This document shows, in pieces, positions 8,303 through 16,437 of a stretch of DNA of 25,269 nucleotides. How positions within the stretch are numbered: position 1 is the stretch's first letter; the number at the start of each line of letters is the position of its first letter. Below the pieces are notes generated by a model that was given only the letters and a program-made list of their open reading frames with translations, was not told the origin of the DNA and made no database searches. Both the position numbers and the translations under genes were made by a program. Source of the DNA: Acidobacteriota bacterium (lineage in GTDB: Bacteria; Acidobacteriota; UBA6911; RPQK01); NCBI GenBank assembly GCA_003819755.1, contig RPQK01000017.1, positions 1 to 25,269 on the forward strand. The letters are read 5' to 3'.

Positions 8303-11300
8303 CTACTGGTGCGCTGAAGCCACTTCCAGTTGCGCCTCCTGAACCGCCAGCCGTCGGGCCTGGGGGTTCAATGCCAGCGCCTTTTGCAGCTCTCGCTCGG
8401 CGCTGGCTTTGTCCTGGCGCTCCTCCAGAACCAGCGCCATCAGGTAATACCCTACCGTTTCCTTGCGCCCCCGGTACTCGAACCCGCCGGAGGTATAGGT
8501 CGCCGCTCGTTTCTCGACCTGCTCGAGGAGTCTTCGATACTCGGCCTCGTTGCCCAGCGCCTTCTGGGCGAGTGCTTGATAGTAGGTGCCCAGGTGCGGC
8601 TGCCGATATTTCTCTGCGACGATCGCCTCGAGGTATTTGCGAGCCTGCCCTTCCTGCTTCATCGCCTGATACAACCGGTACAGGTTCCAGTTGACGTGAG
8701 CGCGAAAATCCGGGGTCCGCGGAGCAACTTCCAAATTGCCGGGATAGGTCCCCGCTTCTTCATAATGAATCTTCGCCTGTTCCAGGTTATTGTCCCGCAG
8801 GGCCATATCCCCGAGCCTCTGGTTGACCTCGACCCACCCGTGGTGGATGCCATAGCTGCCTTCCCAGCTGTGGAAGTGCCTGGTCTTGAGCCCCTGGTAA
8901 GCCAGCCGGAGGTTGTCGGGGTCGCCCTGCTGCAGACGCAGGTCGATCAGCCGCGCCGTCAGGTCATCCCGCTGATCAACCGTCTTCGCCAGGCTGGCCA
9001 GGGACGTTAGCCGATCCGCAGGCGGGACCCCCAGGCTTTCCTTGATCTGGTCCAGCTCCATGAGCGCCCGGGCATCTTCGGGATCAGCCGCAATTGCCTT
9101 CCGGTAAGCCTGCTCAGCGGCCTTCAAATCCTTGTTCACCTGCTTTTCGGCGTATCCGACGTTGCGCCAGGCGAGGGAGGATCCCGGCTCGAGCCTGGCC
9201 GCCTCCCGCCAGTGACGCAAGCCCTCTTCCCGTTGGCCCAGCTCATAGTAGAGGAGGTTGCCGAGATAGAGGTGCCCCCGGGCATCACTCGGATAAGCCG
9301 CAAGCGCGGCTTCCAGCGCCAGTTTCTCTTCTATCCGGTGAGGGTTGGTGTACCGGGGCGACCCCTTGGCTGCCGCCTGGTAGAACTTGTCGCCGGACTC
9401 CTTCCGGCCCGCCAGCTGGTTAAAGTAGCCGCGCAGGTAGTTGACCATGGGATAAATGCCCTGCGCCGTTTTGCCTTCGGTAAGGCCGGCCAGCACCTGG
9501 TCGGCTTCCGCGTACGATCCGGCCTCCGCATAGCCGCAAGCCAATTCCAGGTAGTTCTGGACGTTGCCGGTCATGTACGAGGTCCAGGTGTTCTTCCACG
9601 GCTGGGTGTCTTTATGCAAGGCCGTTTCTGCCAGCAGCTTCTCGTGGCCGCCCATGAAGTGCATCGGATCCAACTCGAGCGCCCTTTCGGCGCTCGCGAG
9701 CGCTTTCTCCGGCTCATTTAGATATCGGTGGGCCACCGCTTTCAGCGCCCGGATATCGGCGAATTTCGCGTTCTGGCTCTCGGCCTCTCCCGCTTTTTCG
9801 ATCGCGCCGCGGTAATCACCCGCGGCGAGGTCCAGGCGAACGAGGTTCAGGTAGGCAGGCGCAAAGTAATCGGACGTGTAACTGGCTCGGTGGAACTGCT
9901 CCCTGGCTTGGGCCTGATCCCTCAGGCCTAGGAATGCGAGCCCTTTCCCGAAATAGATGCGGGAATTGTCGTCATCTCGCTTCAGCGCGGTATCAAAATG
10001 GGACAAGGCCTCGTCCCAGCGTCCCTGCCGCAGGGCCAGAAATCCCATTTCGATGTTGACCCGGCTGTCACCCGGGTCCTTCTTGAGTGCCGCCTGGTAG
10101 TAAGGCAGCGCCTCTTCCGTGCGGACGTACTTGTCGAGCCACTCGCCCGCGTCGGCCAGCTCGTCCTGGGTCATCTTGGCGGGATCGCCCGGGTCTTTCT
10201 GACCCTCGGGCAGGTCCACCTTCTTCGGTGGCTGCTGCTGCAGTTGAATCCGCAAATCGCCTTTCGGACCGAACACCGCGAGATGAAGATCGTAAACCGT
10301 CGTCCCAGCCCCGACCGGCACTTCAACTGTGTAAGGCTTGTCGGGCGAAAGCCTCGCGATCTTTTCTTCTTTCAGAATGGTTCCGCGTTTGGCGTCCTTC
10401 AAAACCACCCGCAAATCGTCGAAGAGGCCGGTGGCATAGACCGCCGCAAATGCTTTTCCCGCCTGGAGGTCCGTGTTAACGGCAAAATCGACGTCGGCGT
10501 TGTGGTAACCGCGGGTGTCGCGCACCGGGTACCAGTAATCGGAGGCCGTACGAACCTGGTGGGGCGCCATCCAGTGATAGTCGGGCTGGTTATCGCTCCA
10601 GGCCCCCGCCTGAGGTTCAAAATACGCCCCGCCGCCTTCGGTCAGAATATCTTCCCAAATGCGGCCGGATGGCCCGGAGCCCCAAGTCCAGAGCTTCTTC
10701 CCCGGCATGACGTTGTGATTGGCGACGTGAACCATGCCCCCCTGGGCCTTGTGATCGTAGGTTCCGAACCAATCAGAAGGATTGTTGAAGGCAAAATAGC
10801 TTGAGGCATTCGGCGAGTTCTTCCACCAGGTCAGATCAACGCCGTTGTGCACCGGCCAGTTCCAGAACTCGTGCTTCCCGTGCCCGGTAACCATGTCACC
10901 CGGATACTGGGCTTGAGCCCATTCATTCGCATGGGTGGCCGCGGTGGCCCAGAACTGGAAAGGCTGGCGGTGGTTGGTGGGATTGATGAATACGTAGTCG
11001 CAGCGCATGTAGCTGCGGCCCGGAAAGACCGTGATTCCGACGAGCCACCTCATCCTGTAGACCGGCTCGGTTTCCCCGACCCAGACGGTCGCGCTGCCGT
11101 CTGCGTGCTTGATAACGCGGTGATCGACCGGCATGAAGCCCGACGGACGGTGCCCGTGAGGGAAGTTCCACTCGATTCCGCCTGAAATCCACGCCCCGGT
11201 CATGCTGATGAGCCCCGGCTTGATGGTCCGCTGCCAGTAGAGCCAAACGTAGTTGTTCGTCTTGTCGAGGGCGCCATGGACTCGACCCCCGATTTCGGGA

Positions 11301-11566
11301 AGCACCAGGATCTTGATGTACTCGTTCTCAAGAACCACGCCCTGGTAGGTCTTGTCCACCTTCTGGTTGGTCAGCGTTTCATTCAGGGTGTAAGGGTAGA
11401 TCGGACCCTTCGGGTTGGGCGAGAGGGAATGGACCGCGGGCGGGCCGATCAACCAGGTCGGGATCACCATCGGCTCCTCGCGGACGGAGACCTGCGCAAA
11501 GCCAACGACGGCGAAAGCCGTCGCGACGAATGGAATGATCACCAACAAAGAGAAACGAGTACTCAC
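8303..11566 (-). CDS. Secreted DUF5107 domain protein with long TPR array
   Basis: A 1087-residue protein. The start is GTG at 11566 with an excellent AGGAGGT 6-8 nt upstream. Residues 1-24 form a signal peptide ending in VVGFAQ. Residues about 40-340 match the DUF5107 pattern as I know it, a beta-rich, galactose-mutarotase-like region with YIKILVLPEIGGRVHGALD, ISGGIEWNFPHGHRP and conserved W/H/E residues. A linker domain follows (about 345-450), then roughly 600 residues of TPR helices (for example ALPYYQAALKKDPGDSRVN, ALELDP, AIAADPEDARAL). No catalytic function has been established for DUF5107 to my knowledge. The fold class suggests carbohydrate binding or processing, and the TPRs suggest protein partners. 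It is translated from the same strand as the amidohydrolase 30 bp downstream, probably as one operon. Confidence 0.85.
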   Translation of the reverse strand: MSTRFSLLVIIPFVATAFAVVGFAQVSVREEPMVIPTWLIGPPAVHSLSPNPKGPIYPYTLNETLTNQKVDKTYQGVVLENEYIKILVLPEIGGRVHGALDKTNNYVWLYWQRTIKPGLISMTGAWISGGIEWNFPHGHRPSGFMPVDHRVIKHADGSATVWVGETEPVYRMRWLVGITVFPGRSYMRCDYVFINPTNHRQPFQFWATAATHANEWAQAQYPGDMVTGHGKHEFWNWPVHNGVDLTWWKNSPNASSYFAFNNPSDWFGTYDHKAQGGMVHVANHNVMPGKKLWTWGSGPSGRIWEDILTEGGGAYFEPQAGAWSDNQPDYHWMAPHQVRTASDYWYPVRDTRGYHNADVDFAVNTDLQAGKAFAAVYATGLFDDLRVVLKDAKRGTILKEEKIARLSPDKPYTVEVPVGAGTTVYDLHLAVFGPKGDLRIQLQQQPPKKVDLPEGQKDPGDPAKMTQDELADAGEWLDKYVRTEEALPYYQAALKKDPGDSRVNIEMGFLALRQGRWDEALSHFDTALKRDDDNSRIYFGKGLAFLGLRDQAQAREQFHRASYTSDYFAPAYLNLVRLDLAAGDYRGAIEKAGEAESQNAKFADIRALKAVAHRYLNEPEKALASAERALELDPMHFMGGHEKLLAETALHKDTQPWKNTWTSYMTGNVQNYLELACGYAEAGSYAEADQVLAGLTEGKTAQGIYPMVNYLRGYFNQLAGRKESGDKFYQAAAKGSPRYTNPHRIEEKLALEAALAAYPSDARGHLYLGNLLYYELGQREEGLRHWREAARLEPGSSLAWRNVGYAEKQVNKDLKAAEQAYRKAIAADPEDARALMELDQIKESLGVPPADRLTSLASLAKTVDQRDDLTARLIDLRLQQGDPDNLRLAYQGLKTRHFHSWEGSYGIHHGWVEVNQRLGDMALRDNNLEQAKIHYEEAGTYPGNLEVAPRTPDFRAHVNWNLYRLYQAMKQEGQARKYLEAIVAEKYRQPHLGTYYQALAQKALGNEAEYRRLLEQVEKRAATYTSGGFEYRGRKETVGYYLMALVLEERQDKASAERELQKALALNPQARRLAVQEAQLEVASAHQ

Positions 11567-11585
11567 GTTCTACCTCCTGGTTGGA

Positions 11586-11696
11586 TGCCGGAGGCACGGT
11601 TTCTTTATCCACGAATTACACGAATTACACGAATTTCTGCCGGAGGCATTCGTGTAATTCGTGTAATTCGTGGATAAAGAAACCGTGCCTCCGGCA
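11586..11696. repeat. Perfect 49-bp inverted repeat built on ACGAATTAC units
   Basis: The left arm (11586-11634) and right arm (11648-11696) are perfect reverse complements over all 49 bases. Each arm contains TGCCGGAGGCACGG, then TTTCTTTATCC, then about 2.5 tandem 9-bp units ACGAATTAC. The 13-nt loop again contains TGCCGGAGGC, so the terminal motif occurs three times. It fills the 136-bp gap between the DUF4832 stop (11703) and the Shine-Dalgarno of the DUF5107 gene, both on the minus strand. Perfect arms imply recent formation, recent mobility or strong selection. No flanking target duplication is visible. Confidence 0.92.
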
Positions 11697-11702
11697 CCGG
11701 AC

Positions 11703-13079
11703 CTATTTCACCTCAATCTCCCCCACCCGATACCAGCCATCTGACTCCCGGCCATCGATGGCCAATTTGACGGCCGGATGGCCCGTGTGCGGATCAAGAA
11801 CAGCCACCCGGACTGGATACTTGCCGGGCTTGATTCCCTCCGGGATGTAGATGCTCTCCTCGACGACCGCGTCGCCCGGCAGCCATTCGCGCAGCCTGGC
11901 TCCCGTGTTGATCACCTGAGGTCCCAGCTGCAACGCCAGGACGAAATCGCGGTAGATCGGAGCGACGCCGGCATTGAGCCACCACATGGAAATCGCGGCC
12001 ATCCGCCCGGATCGGACCGAATTCGGATACTCGAGCCGGCGCAGGATGAACCGATATCCTATTTTCTTCTGAAACTCGTCATACTTCGCTTGCCACTCGG
12101 GCGGAATCGCAGTCGACTTGATGTTGATCGTACTGGCATGCCATCGCAGGGCCTGCTCGAAAATGTACTCCAGGTCGAATCCCAACTTGTGCCAGGACCC
12201 GGGCGTCCCGCAGGTTTCAAGTGAAACCGGGCTGCGCTTCCAGGCGTCTTGCGCCCGGGCGCGGACAACTCCTTGCGGGTAACTGTCGAGCATGTGGATG
12301 AAATTTTTGCCCGGTCTCCCCATGTCGCCCCAGCAGTCCAGACGCCATCCGGCGCCCCGTTCTATCCCGTAGGCCAGTGCCGGGATTTCATCGAAATTCA
12401 TCAGCAGGGGCGTCCTCTTGAAGGCGTCGAGGTAGACATCGATCAGGGCTTTCTGAACCGACCAGGCGGGCAGGTACGGTCCCCATCCTTCTCCCCAGTA
12501 CCCAACGGTCGAAACATCGACAGAATCCAGGTAAGGATGCCCGTCATAGCGACGGCCAAGCTCGCTCACAAGGGCCGTCCAGTGCTTGAAGTACAGCGGG
12601 TCGTCGGAATCCGGGGACCAGATCTGACCATCCTGGTCAGTATCACGGTTCGCGCGCCTGGCCCCGCTTTTCCGATACCATTCCGGCAGGGGGCTCTTCT
12701 GGTCATAGGGCATCACCCGCAGCTGCAACTGCTGCCCGTGGCTTCGCGCCTGCTCCAGGGCACCGTCGATGATGTCCCAATTGTACCGGCCCTGCTCAGG
12801 CTCCAGCTGGTACCAGAACCAACGCAGGTAGGCGACTGAAGTGCCGGGGAAATTTACCGGCGAAGGCGAATCGGGCTCTGCTTTCTCGGGTCCCACCTCG
12901 GACCACCTGAGATCCGGGTAGATGGCCTGCCGGTTGAACCTTTGAAACGTCGTAATCCCCATCCCCGGATTTACGAGGACGTCTTTGATTTCCCGCGGGC
13001 GGACGACGGTCGTGTTTTGGGAAAAGGCGCTACTGATTAATGACAGCTGAAGAAGGAAAAGGAAGGCAGTCGTTCTCAT
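11703..13079 (-). CDS. Secreted DUF4832 family protein (glycoside-hydrolase-like)
   Basis: A 458-residue protein with a clear signal peptide (MRTTAFLFLLQLSLISSAFS). The segment VLVNPGMGITTFQRF resembles the NPGxGF motif at the start of DUF4874/DUF4832 proteins. WYQLEPEQGRYNWDIIDGAL and VGYWGEGWGPY look like strands of a TIM-barrel glycosidase-like fold, and the C-terminus (about 360-458) is beta-rich, as in the DUF4832 domain. Family members often occur in polysaccharide-utilisation settings, but no reaction is established to my knowledge. The start ATG at 13079 has no strong Shine-Dalgarno. It lies only 19 bp after the stop of the aldolase pseudogene, so it may depend on translation of that gene. 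A nonsense mutation there could therefore have polar effects. Function is uncertain; family assignment is fairly firm. Confidence 0.8.
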   Translation of the reverse strand: MRTTAFLFLLQLSLISSAFSQNTTVVRPREIKDVLVNPGMGITTFQRFNRQAIYPDLRWSEVGPEKAEPDSPSPVNFPGTSVAYLRWFWYQLEPEQGRYNWDIIDGALEQARSHGQQLQLRVMPYDQKSPLPEWYRKSGARRANRDTDQDGQIWSPDSDDPLYFKHWTALVSELGRRYDGHPYLDSVDVSTVGYWGEGWGPYLPAWSVQKALIDVYLDAFKRTPLLMNFDEIPALAYGIERGAGWRLDCWGDMGRPGKNFIHMLDSYPQGVVRARAQDAWKRSPVSLETCGTPGSWHKLGFDLEYIFEQALRWHASTINIKSTAIPPEWQAKYDEFQKKIGYRFILRRLEYPNSVRSGRMAAISMWWLNAGVAPIYRDFVLALQLGPQVINTGARLREWLPGDAVVEESIYIPEGIKPGKYPVRVAVLDPHTGHPAVKLAIDGRESDGWYRVGEIEVK

Positions 13080-13098
13080 GATTTCGCTTTGACCGGAT

Positions 13099-14424
13099 TC
13101 AAACGCGGCATGCGCGCGAATAGACTCCCAGCACTCCTCGGATCTTGTCGTGAATCAAAGCAGCGGGCTCCCGCGACAGCACGCCCGCGCGCACCGCCTC
13201 ATACTGGAGCGGCAGGAACTGACTGACGAGCGTAAGGGGCGCAAGATTATCGGCCAGGTTTTTCAACAGGCGCGACAACGCCGCCTGCACCTCGGGCTTT
13301 GGCCAGTAGTAGCGGGAGCGGTCGCTATAGCTGTACTTGCGGGCATACCGGAGATACGCCTCGTCCCCGGTATAGTAACCCTTCCAATCACGCGGATCCT
13401 CGACCATGGCCCTTTCCAGAACGTCCCGAATGCCCGAGAGCTCGATCGACCGCCGGTTTTCGAGCCACTCCTCCTCGATGAAAGAGAGGGCGAAAACCGC
13501 TTCACGAAAGGCGAATGTAAGCCAAGGTCCGACTTTCAGGATCGCGAAATGGTCTTCGACCATTTGCGACAGGGCCTCGGGCTTCTGGTAGTCGGTCGAA
13601 TGGGCTTCGTAAAGACAACCTCCGGCAGTTCGAATGAAAGCGGAAAGGTCCGCAGTCTTGCACCGACCGTACTCGAACACCGCATCGTCGGAATACTCGA
13701 CGCCCGGCTGCACCACGACAGCAATGATTCGTTCCCAGACGCCTCCGAGCCCGCGTTTCTGGAGCTCCGTCTTCATAAGTCCGAGCGTCGACGCCACATC
13801 TTCTGGCTTCGTTACATCGGGTGCTTGCGCCTCGGCCCTCTCACCGCCGGGTACGGGGACCTCCGTACCGATGACGTAGACGGGCCGGGGGGAACCGGCT
13901 GCGTGCCCGTTGGCCGCTTCCTCGGCTACCTGCGCCAAGGCGGCTGCCCGTTCGGTCACCGTTTGCTCGTCAAGAGCCGACCGACGATCCCCAGCGTCGT
14001 CCGCACAGCGCATGCTGGCGTCCAGGTGGATCTTTGTAAAACCCGCCTCGACATAGCTTTTGACGAGGTCGGCAGCGTTCTTCATCGCCTCGGAAGCCGG
14101 TTTCGCGCGCCAGGGGTACGGCCCCAGATGGTCTCCGCCCAGGATAATGCTGTCGGCCGGTTAGTCCTCCTGGACCGCGAGCCGGCGAACAAAGTCGACG
14201 AAATCAGCCGCTTTCATTCCGGTGTAACCGCCGAACTGATTGACCTGGTTGGAAGTCGATTCAATGCAGAGAAGCGAGCCGTCCGCCTTGGAGTTCTTCA
14301 TGGCGGCACGCAGGACGTGAGGGTTGGCCGAGCAGATCGAGCAGACGCCAACCGGAGTCCCATCCAGATTGGCCCGCACTGTGTCGCGGAGGGATTCAGC
14401 TCCGCTCCGCCATCCCTGTCTCAT
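13099..14424 (-). pseudogene. D-tagatose-bisphosphate aldolase class II non-catalytic subunit (GatZ/KbaZ type), in-frame stop
   Basis: Reading from ATG 14424 (AAGGAA upstream) gives an N-terminal fragment of 87 residues (GVCSICSANPHVLRAAM, STSNQVNQFGGYTGMKA) ending in VQED and TAA at 14163-14161. The same frame continues without any shift as PADSIILGGDHLGPYPWRAK and then MKNAADLVKSYVEAGFTKIH to a stop at 13099. These are consecutive parts of one GatZ/KbaZ protein, and the total of about 441 codons is close to the roughly 420 residues of E. coli GatZ. Only one codon is wrong. It sits where homologues usually carry an aromatic or hydrophobic residue, one base from TAC, TAT or TTA. TAA ends other genes here, so reassignment is unlikely. 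Intact, it would be the structural or chaperone subunit of a tagatose-1,6-bisphosphate aldolase. No catalytic GatY/KbaY subunit is in the window. Recent nonsense mutation and sequencing or assembly error are both possible. Confidence 0.85.
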
Positions 14425-14446
14425 CTTTTCCTTTCTTTTTGCTTCG

Positions 14447-14475
14447 GTTATATACTATTTCCTTTCTTTTGTCAC
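14447..14475 (-). promoter_or_regulatory. Sigma70-like promoter of the aldolase-DUF4832 unit
   Basis: On the minus strand GTGACA (14475-14470) is followed after exactly 17 bp by TATAAC (14452-14447), each a 5/6 match. The predicted start near 14440 leaves a leader of about 16 nt that contains AAAGGAAA just before ATG 14424. A direct repeat of about 20 bp, with the core CCTTTCTTTT followed by CGGTTA, occurs at about 14430-14450 and 14461-14480 and brackets the promoter. Confidence 0.6.
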
Positions 14476-14480
14476 GGTTA

Positions 14481-14547
14481 AAGGACCGGAAGGACCGGAA
14501 GAGTGGTCTTTCAGTCTTTCAGGTCTTTCTGGTCCTTCCGGTCCTTC
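14481..14547. repeat. Tandem-unit hairpin, AAGGACC family copy 2
   Basis: The left arm (14481-14500) is two units of AAGGACCGG. The right arm (14529-14546) is CTGGTCCTTCCGGTCCTT, complementary with one mismatch. The unit's last two bases are GG here instead of TG or TC, and the complementary arm carries CC to match. The loop holds three degenerate TCTTTC(A)G units. It lies in the 124-bp gap between the aldolase start and the sulfate adenylyltransferase stop at 14549. Confidence 0.75.
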
Positions 14548-14548
14548 A

Positions 14549-16264
14549 CTAACCCAGCAGCAACCCTTGCCCCACGAGATGCTCGATGATGCTCTGAGCC
14601 GCTTGTTCAGGCGGCTGCTCCACGGTCTTGATCGTCAGTTCCGGGCGGGCGGGCGGCTCGTACGGATCGTCGATACCGGTGAATCCCTTAATCTCTCCCC
14701 GGCGTGCCTTGGCGTACATCCCTTTGGTGTCGCGCTGCTCGCAGACTTCGAGCGGGGTATCGACGAAGATCTCTATGAAATTTTCACGACCCACCATGTT
14801 TCGGGCGTCGTTTCGCGTGCTGCGGTAGGGGCTGACCGCGGCGCAGATCACGCGGCCTCCGTGGCGCACGATCTCGGCAGCGACGAAGCCGATGCGGCGA
14901 ATGTTGGTATCCCGGTCCTCACGACTGAAGCCGAGCCCCTTCGAAAGGTGGGTGCGTACCACGTCGCCATCAAGAACCGTGACCTGTATCCCTCGTTCGA
15001 GGAGCATGACGGTGAGCATCTCGCTGATGGTCGACTTCCCTGCCCCGCTCAGCCCGGTAAACCAGAGACAGAAACCCTGTCGGTGGCGGGCAGGATGGCG
15101 CGAGGAAAGTATCTCAGCCACTTCCGGCCGGGTGAACCAAGCCGGAAGGCTCATCCCCTTGTTCAGGTATTGATCGCGCACCTGGGTGCCGGATAGAGAC
15201 ATCGTCTTCACGCCCGGCTCGACTCGCGACACCTCTTCGTAGCGGTCCTCATCAGGGAGGTACACCATCTCTGTGAAAGGTATCGGCTTGACCCCGGTCT
15301 CTCCGGCATATTGCTCGACCAGATCCTGGGCGCTGTAAGGCGGATAGAAAGGCTTTCCCTTCGAATCCGAACCAGGTCCCGCGTGATCCCGGCCAACAAT
15401 GAGGTGGTTCGCGCCGTAGTTGCGCCGGATGATGGCGTGCCACAGCGCTTCCCGGGGTCCGGCCAGCCGCATGGCGAGGGGCAGGAGGGAGAGCAACACC
15501 CTCTCCGGGTCGTAGTATTCACTCGTCAGGGCCATGTACGCTCGGACTCGGGTGTAGTGGTCAACGTCACCCGGCTTCGTCATCCCGACAACCGGATGGA
15601 GGAGGAGGGTCCCGTCGGTTTCGTTTATGGCCCGGCAGGTCAGTTCCTCGTGAACTCGATGAAGCGGGTTCCGGGTTTGAAAGGCCACGACTTGGGGCCT
15701 GCCTCGCCGGGCAAGGTCCCGACGAACCTGCTCCGGGGTGAGGCGCAAGGACCGGAAATCAGGATGGTACGGAAGTGCCAAGAGACGAAGAGGACCGGAA
15801 ACAGCCAGCTTTCCCCACCTGTACATTTCGGCGACGAGAGGATGGCGTTCATCCCGGGTTCCGAGGAACTGCGCGGCGCATTCGTCCAAATCCCAAGGAA
15901 AGACCTCCTCGATTCTCATGACCGCCAAGGGGAGGTTCCGTGAGTCTCTGAGGACGATCTCCTCATCAAGCCGGGGTTTCGAGTCAGCGTCAACCGGAAG
16001 GAGGATAGGCACAGGGAAGAGACACCCGTTTGCAAGGCGCATCTGGCCGAGGACCGACTGATAGTCGCTCTTCCCCATGAACCTGTCGAGCGGAGAGAAC
16101 CCGCCGGTCGCCAGGAGCTCGAGATCGCACACTGAACGGTCGGAAACCTGGATCGAGCGAAGCATGCTCGACCGGAGGCGAAGTTCTTCGCGCTCCTCAG
16201 CGGGCGGATTGAGATCGACCAGAGCCCCCCCGTACGGAGGGATCAGAATGTCGGAATTGGGCAT
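14549..16264 (-). CDS. Bifunctional sulfate adenylyltransferase / adenylylsulfate kinase
   Basis: A 571-residue fused enzyme of assimilatory sulfate activation: sulfate + ATP to APS, then APS + ATP to PAPS. The N-terminal ATP sulfurylase (about 1-390) has QTRNPLH (196-202), GRDHAGPG (291-298) and PPYSAQDLVEQY. The C-terminal APS kinase (about 395-571) has the P-loop GLSGAGKST (404-412), DGDVVRTHL, GFSREDRDTNIRR, SPYRSTRNDAR and a lid with KGMYAKARRGEIKGFTGIDD. All core motifs are intact, so both activities are likely. ATG 16264 is chosen because AAGGAG lies 8 nt upstream; the frame remains open further upstream, but that would run through the palindrome at 16338-16408. Sat-first order matches prokaryotic fused enzymes such as the Aquifex type. 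It is divergent from the redoxin-zwf operon. Confidence 0.95.
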   Translation of the reverse strand: MPNSDILIPPYGGALVDLNPPAEEREELRLRSSMLRSIQVSDRSVCDLELLATGGFSPLDRFMGKSDYQSVLGQMRLANGCLFPVPILLPVDADSKPRLDEEIVLRDSRNLPLAVMRIEEVFPWDLDECAAQFLGTRDERHPLVAEMYRWGKLAVSGPLRLLALPYHPDFRSLRLTPEQVRRDLARRGRPQVVAFQTRNPLHRVHEELTCRAINETDGTLLLHPVVGMTKPGDVDHYTRVRAYMALTSEYYDPERVLLSLLPLAMRLAGPREALWHAIIRRNYGANHLIVGRDHAGPGSDSKGKPFYPPYSAQDLVEQYAGETGVKPIPFTEMVYLPDEDRYEEVSRVEPGVKTMSLSGTQVRDQYLNKGMSLPAWFTRPEVAEILSSRHPARHRQGFCLWFTGLSGAGKSTISEMLTVMLLERGIQVTVLDGDVVRTHLSKGLGFSREDRDTNIRRIGFVAAEIVRHGGRVICAAVSPYRSTRNDARNMVGRENFIEIFVDTPLEVCEQRDTKGMYAKARRGEIKGFTGIDDPYEPPARPELTIKTVEQPPEQAAQSIIEHLVGQGLLLG

Positions 16265-16337
16265 GGAAACTCCTTCAAATCGCGAGAACAGAAACTTCAG
16301 TAGGATAGCACGGGGTGCATTTGTATTTCCTGCTAGT

Positions 16338-16408
16338 CCGCGAGCGCAGCGAGCCTTCGGAGTGCGCAAGCCATGCTTGCGCACTCCGAAGGCGCGCTGC
16401 GCTCGCGG
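16338..16408. repeat. Long palindrome, GAGCGCAGCGAGCC family copy 1
   Basis: Arms 16338-16371 and 16375-16408 are 34 bp each with one mismatch and a 3-nt loop (CAT). Core motifs are CCGCGAGCGCAGCG, CCTTCGGAG and TGCGCAAGC. It sits between two divergent genes. Its right end directly abuts the TACAAT box of the redoxin gene, so it occupies the position where a -35 element would be. It is related to the element at 21835-21896. Confidence 0.88.
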
Positions 16409-16414
16409 TACAAT
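16409..16414 (+). promoter_or_regulatory. Candidate -10 box of the redoxin-zwf operon
   Basis: TACAAT (5/6) immediately follows the palindrome. Transcription from about 16421 would give a 17-nt leader containing the Shine-Dalgarno AAAGGAG. No -35 match is seen 16-18 bp upstream, where the palindrome arm lies. An activator or an extruded palindrome could substitute, but that is speculation. Confidence 0.4.
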
Positions 16415-16437
16415 ACCTTTAACAAAAGGAGTCAGAC

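Noticed and set aside
11586..11696. Insertion sequence or active MITE
   Set aside because: There is no transposase in the window and no clear target-site duplication at the flanks. It is kept as an inverted repeat of unknown origin.
14161..14163. TAA read as a programmed sense codon (stop reassignment or selenocysteine)
   Set aside because: Selenocysteine and pyrrolysine use TGA and TAG. TAA terminates the TonB receptor and isocitrate dehydrogenase genes here, so general reassignment is excluded. Mutation, sequencing error or ordinary readthrough remain.
13150..14481. Plus-strand open frame of 443 codons over the aldolase pseudogene
   Set aside because: The minus strand carries clear GatZ/KbaZ sequence on both sides of the TAA. 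The plus-strand translation has no family features.
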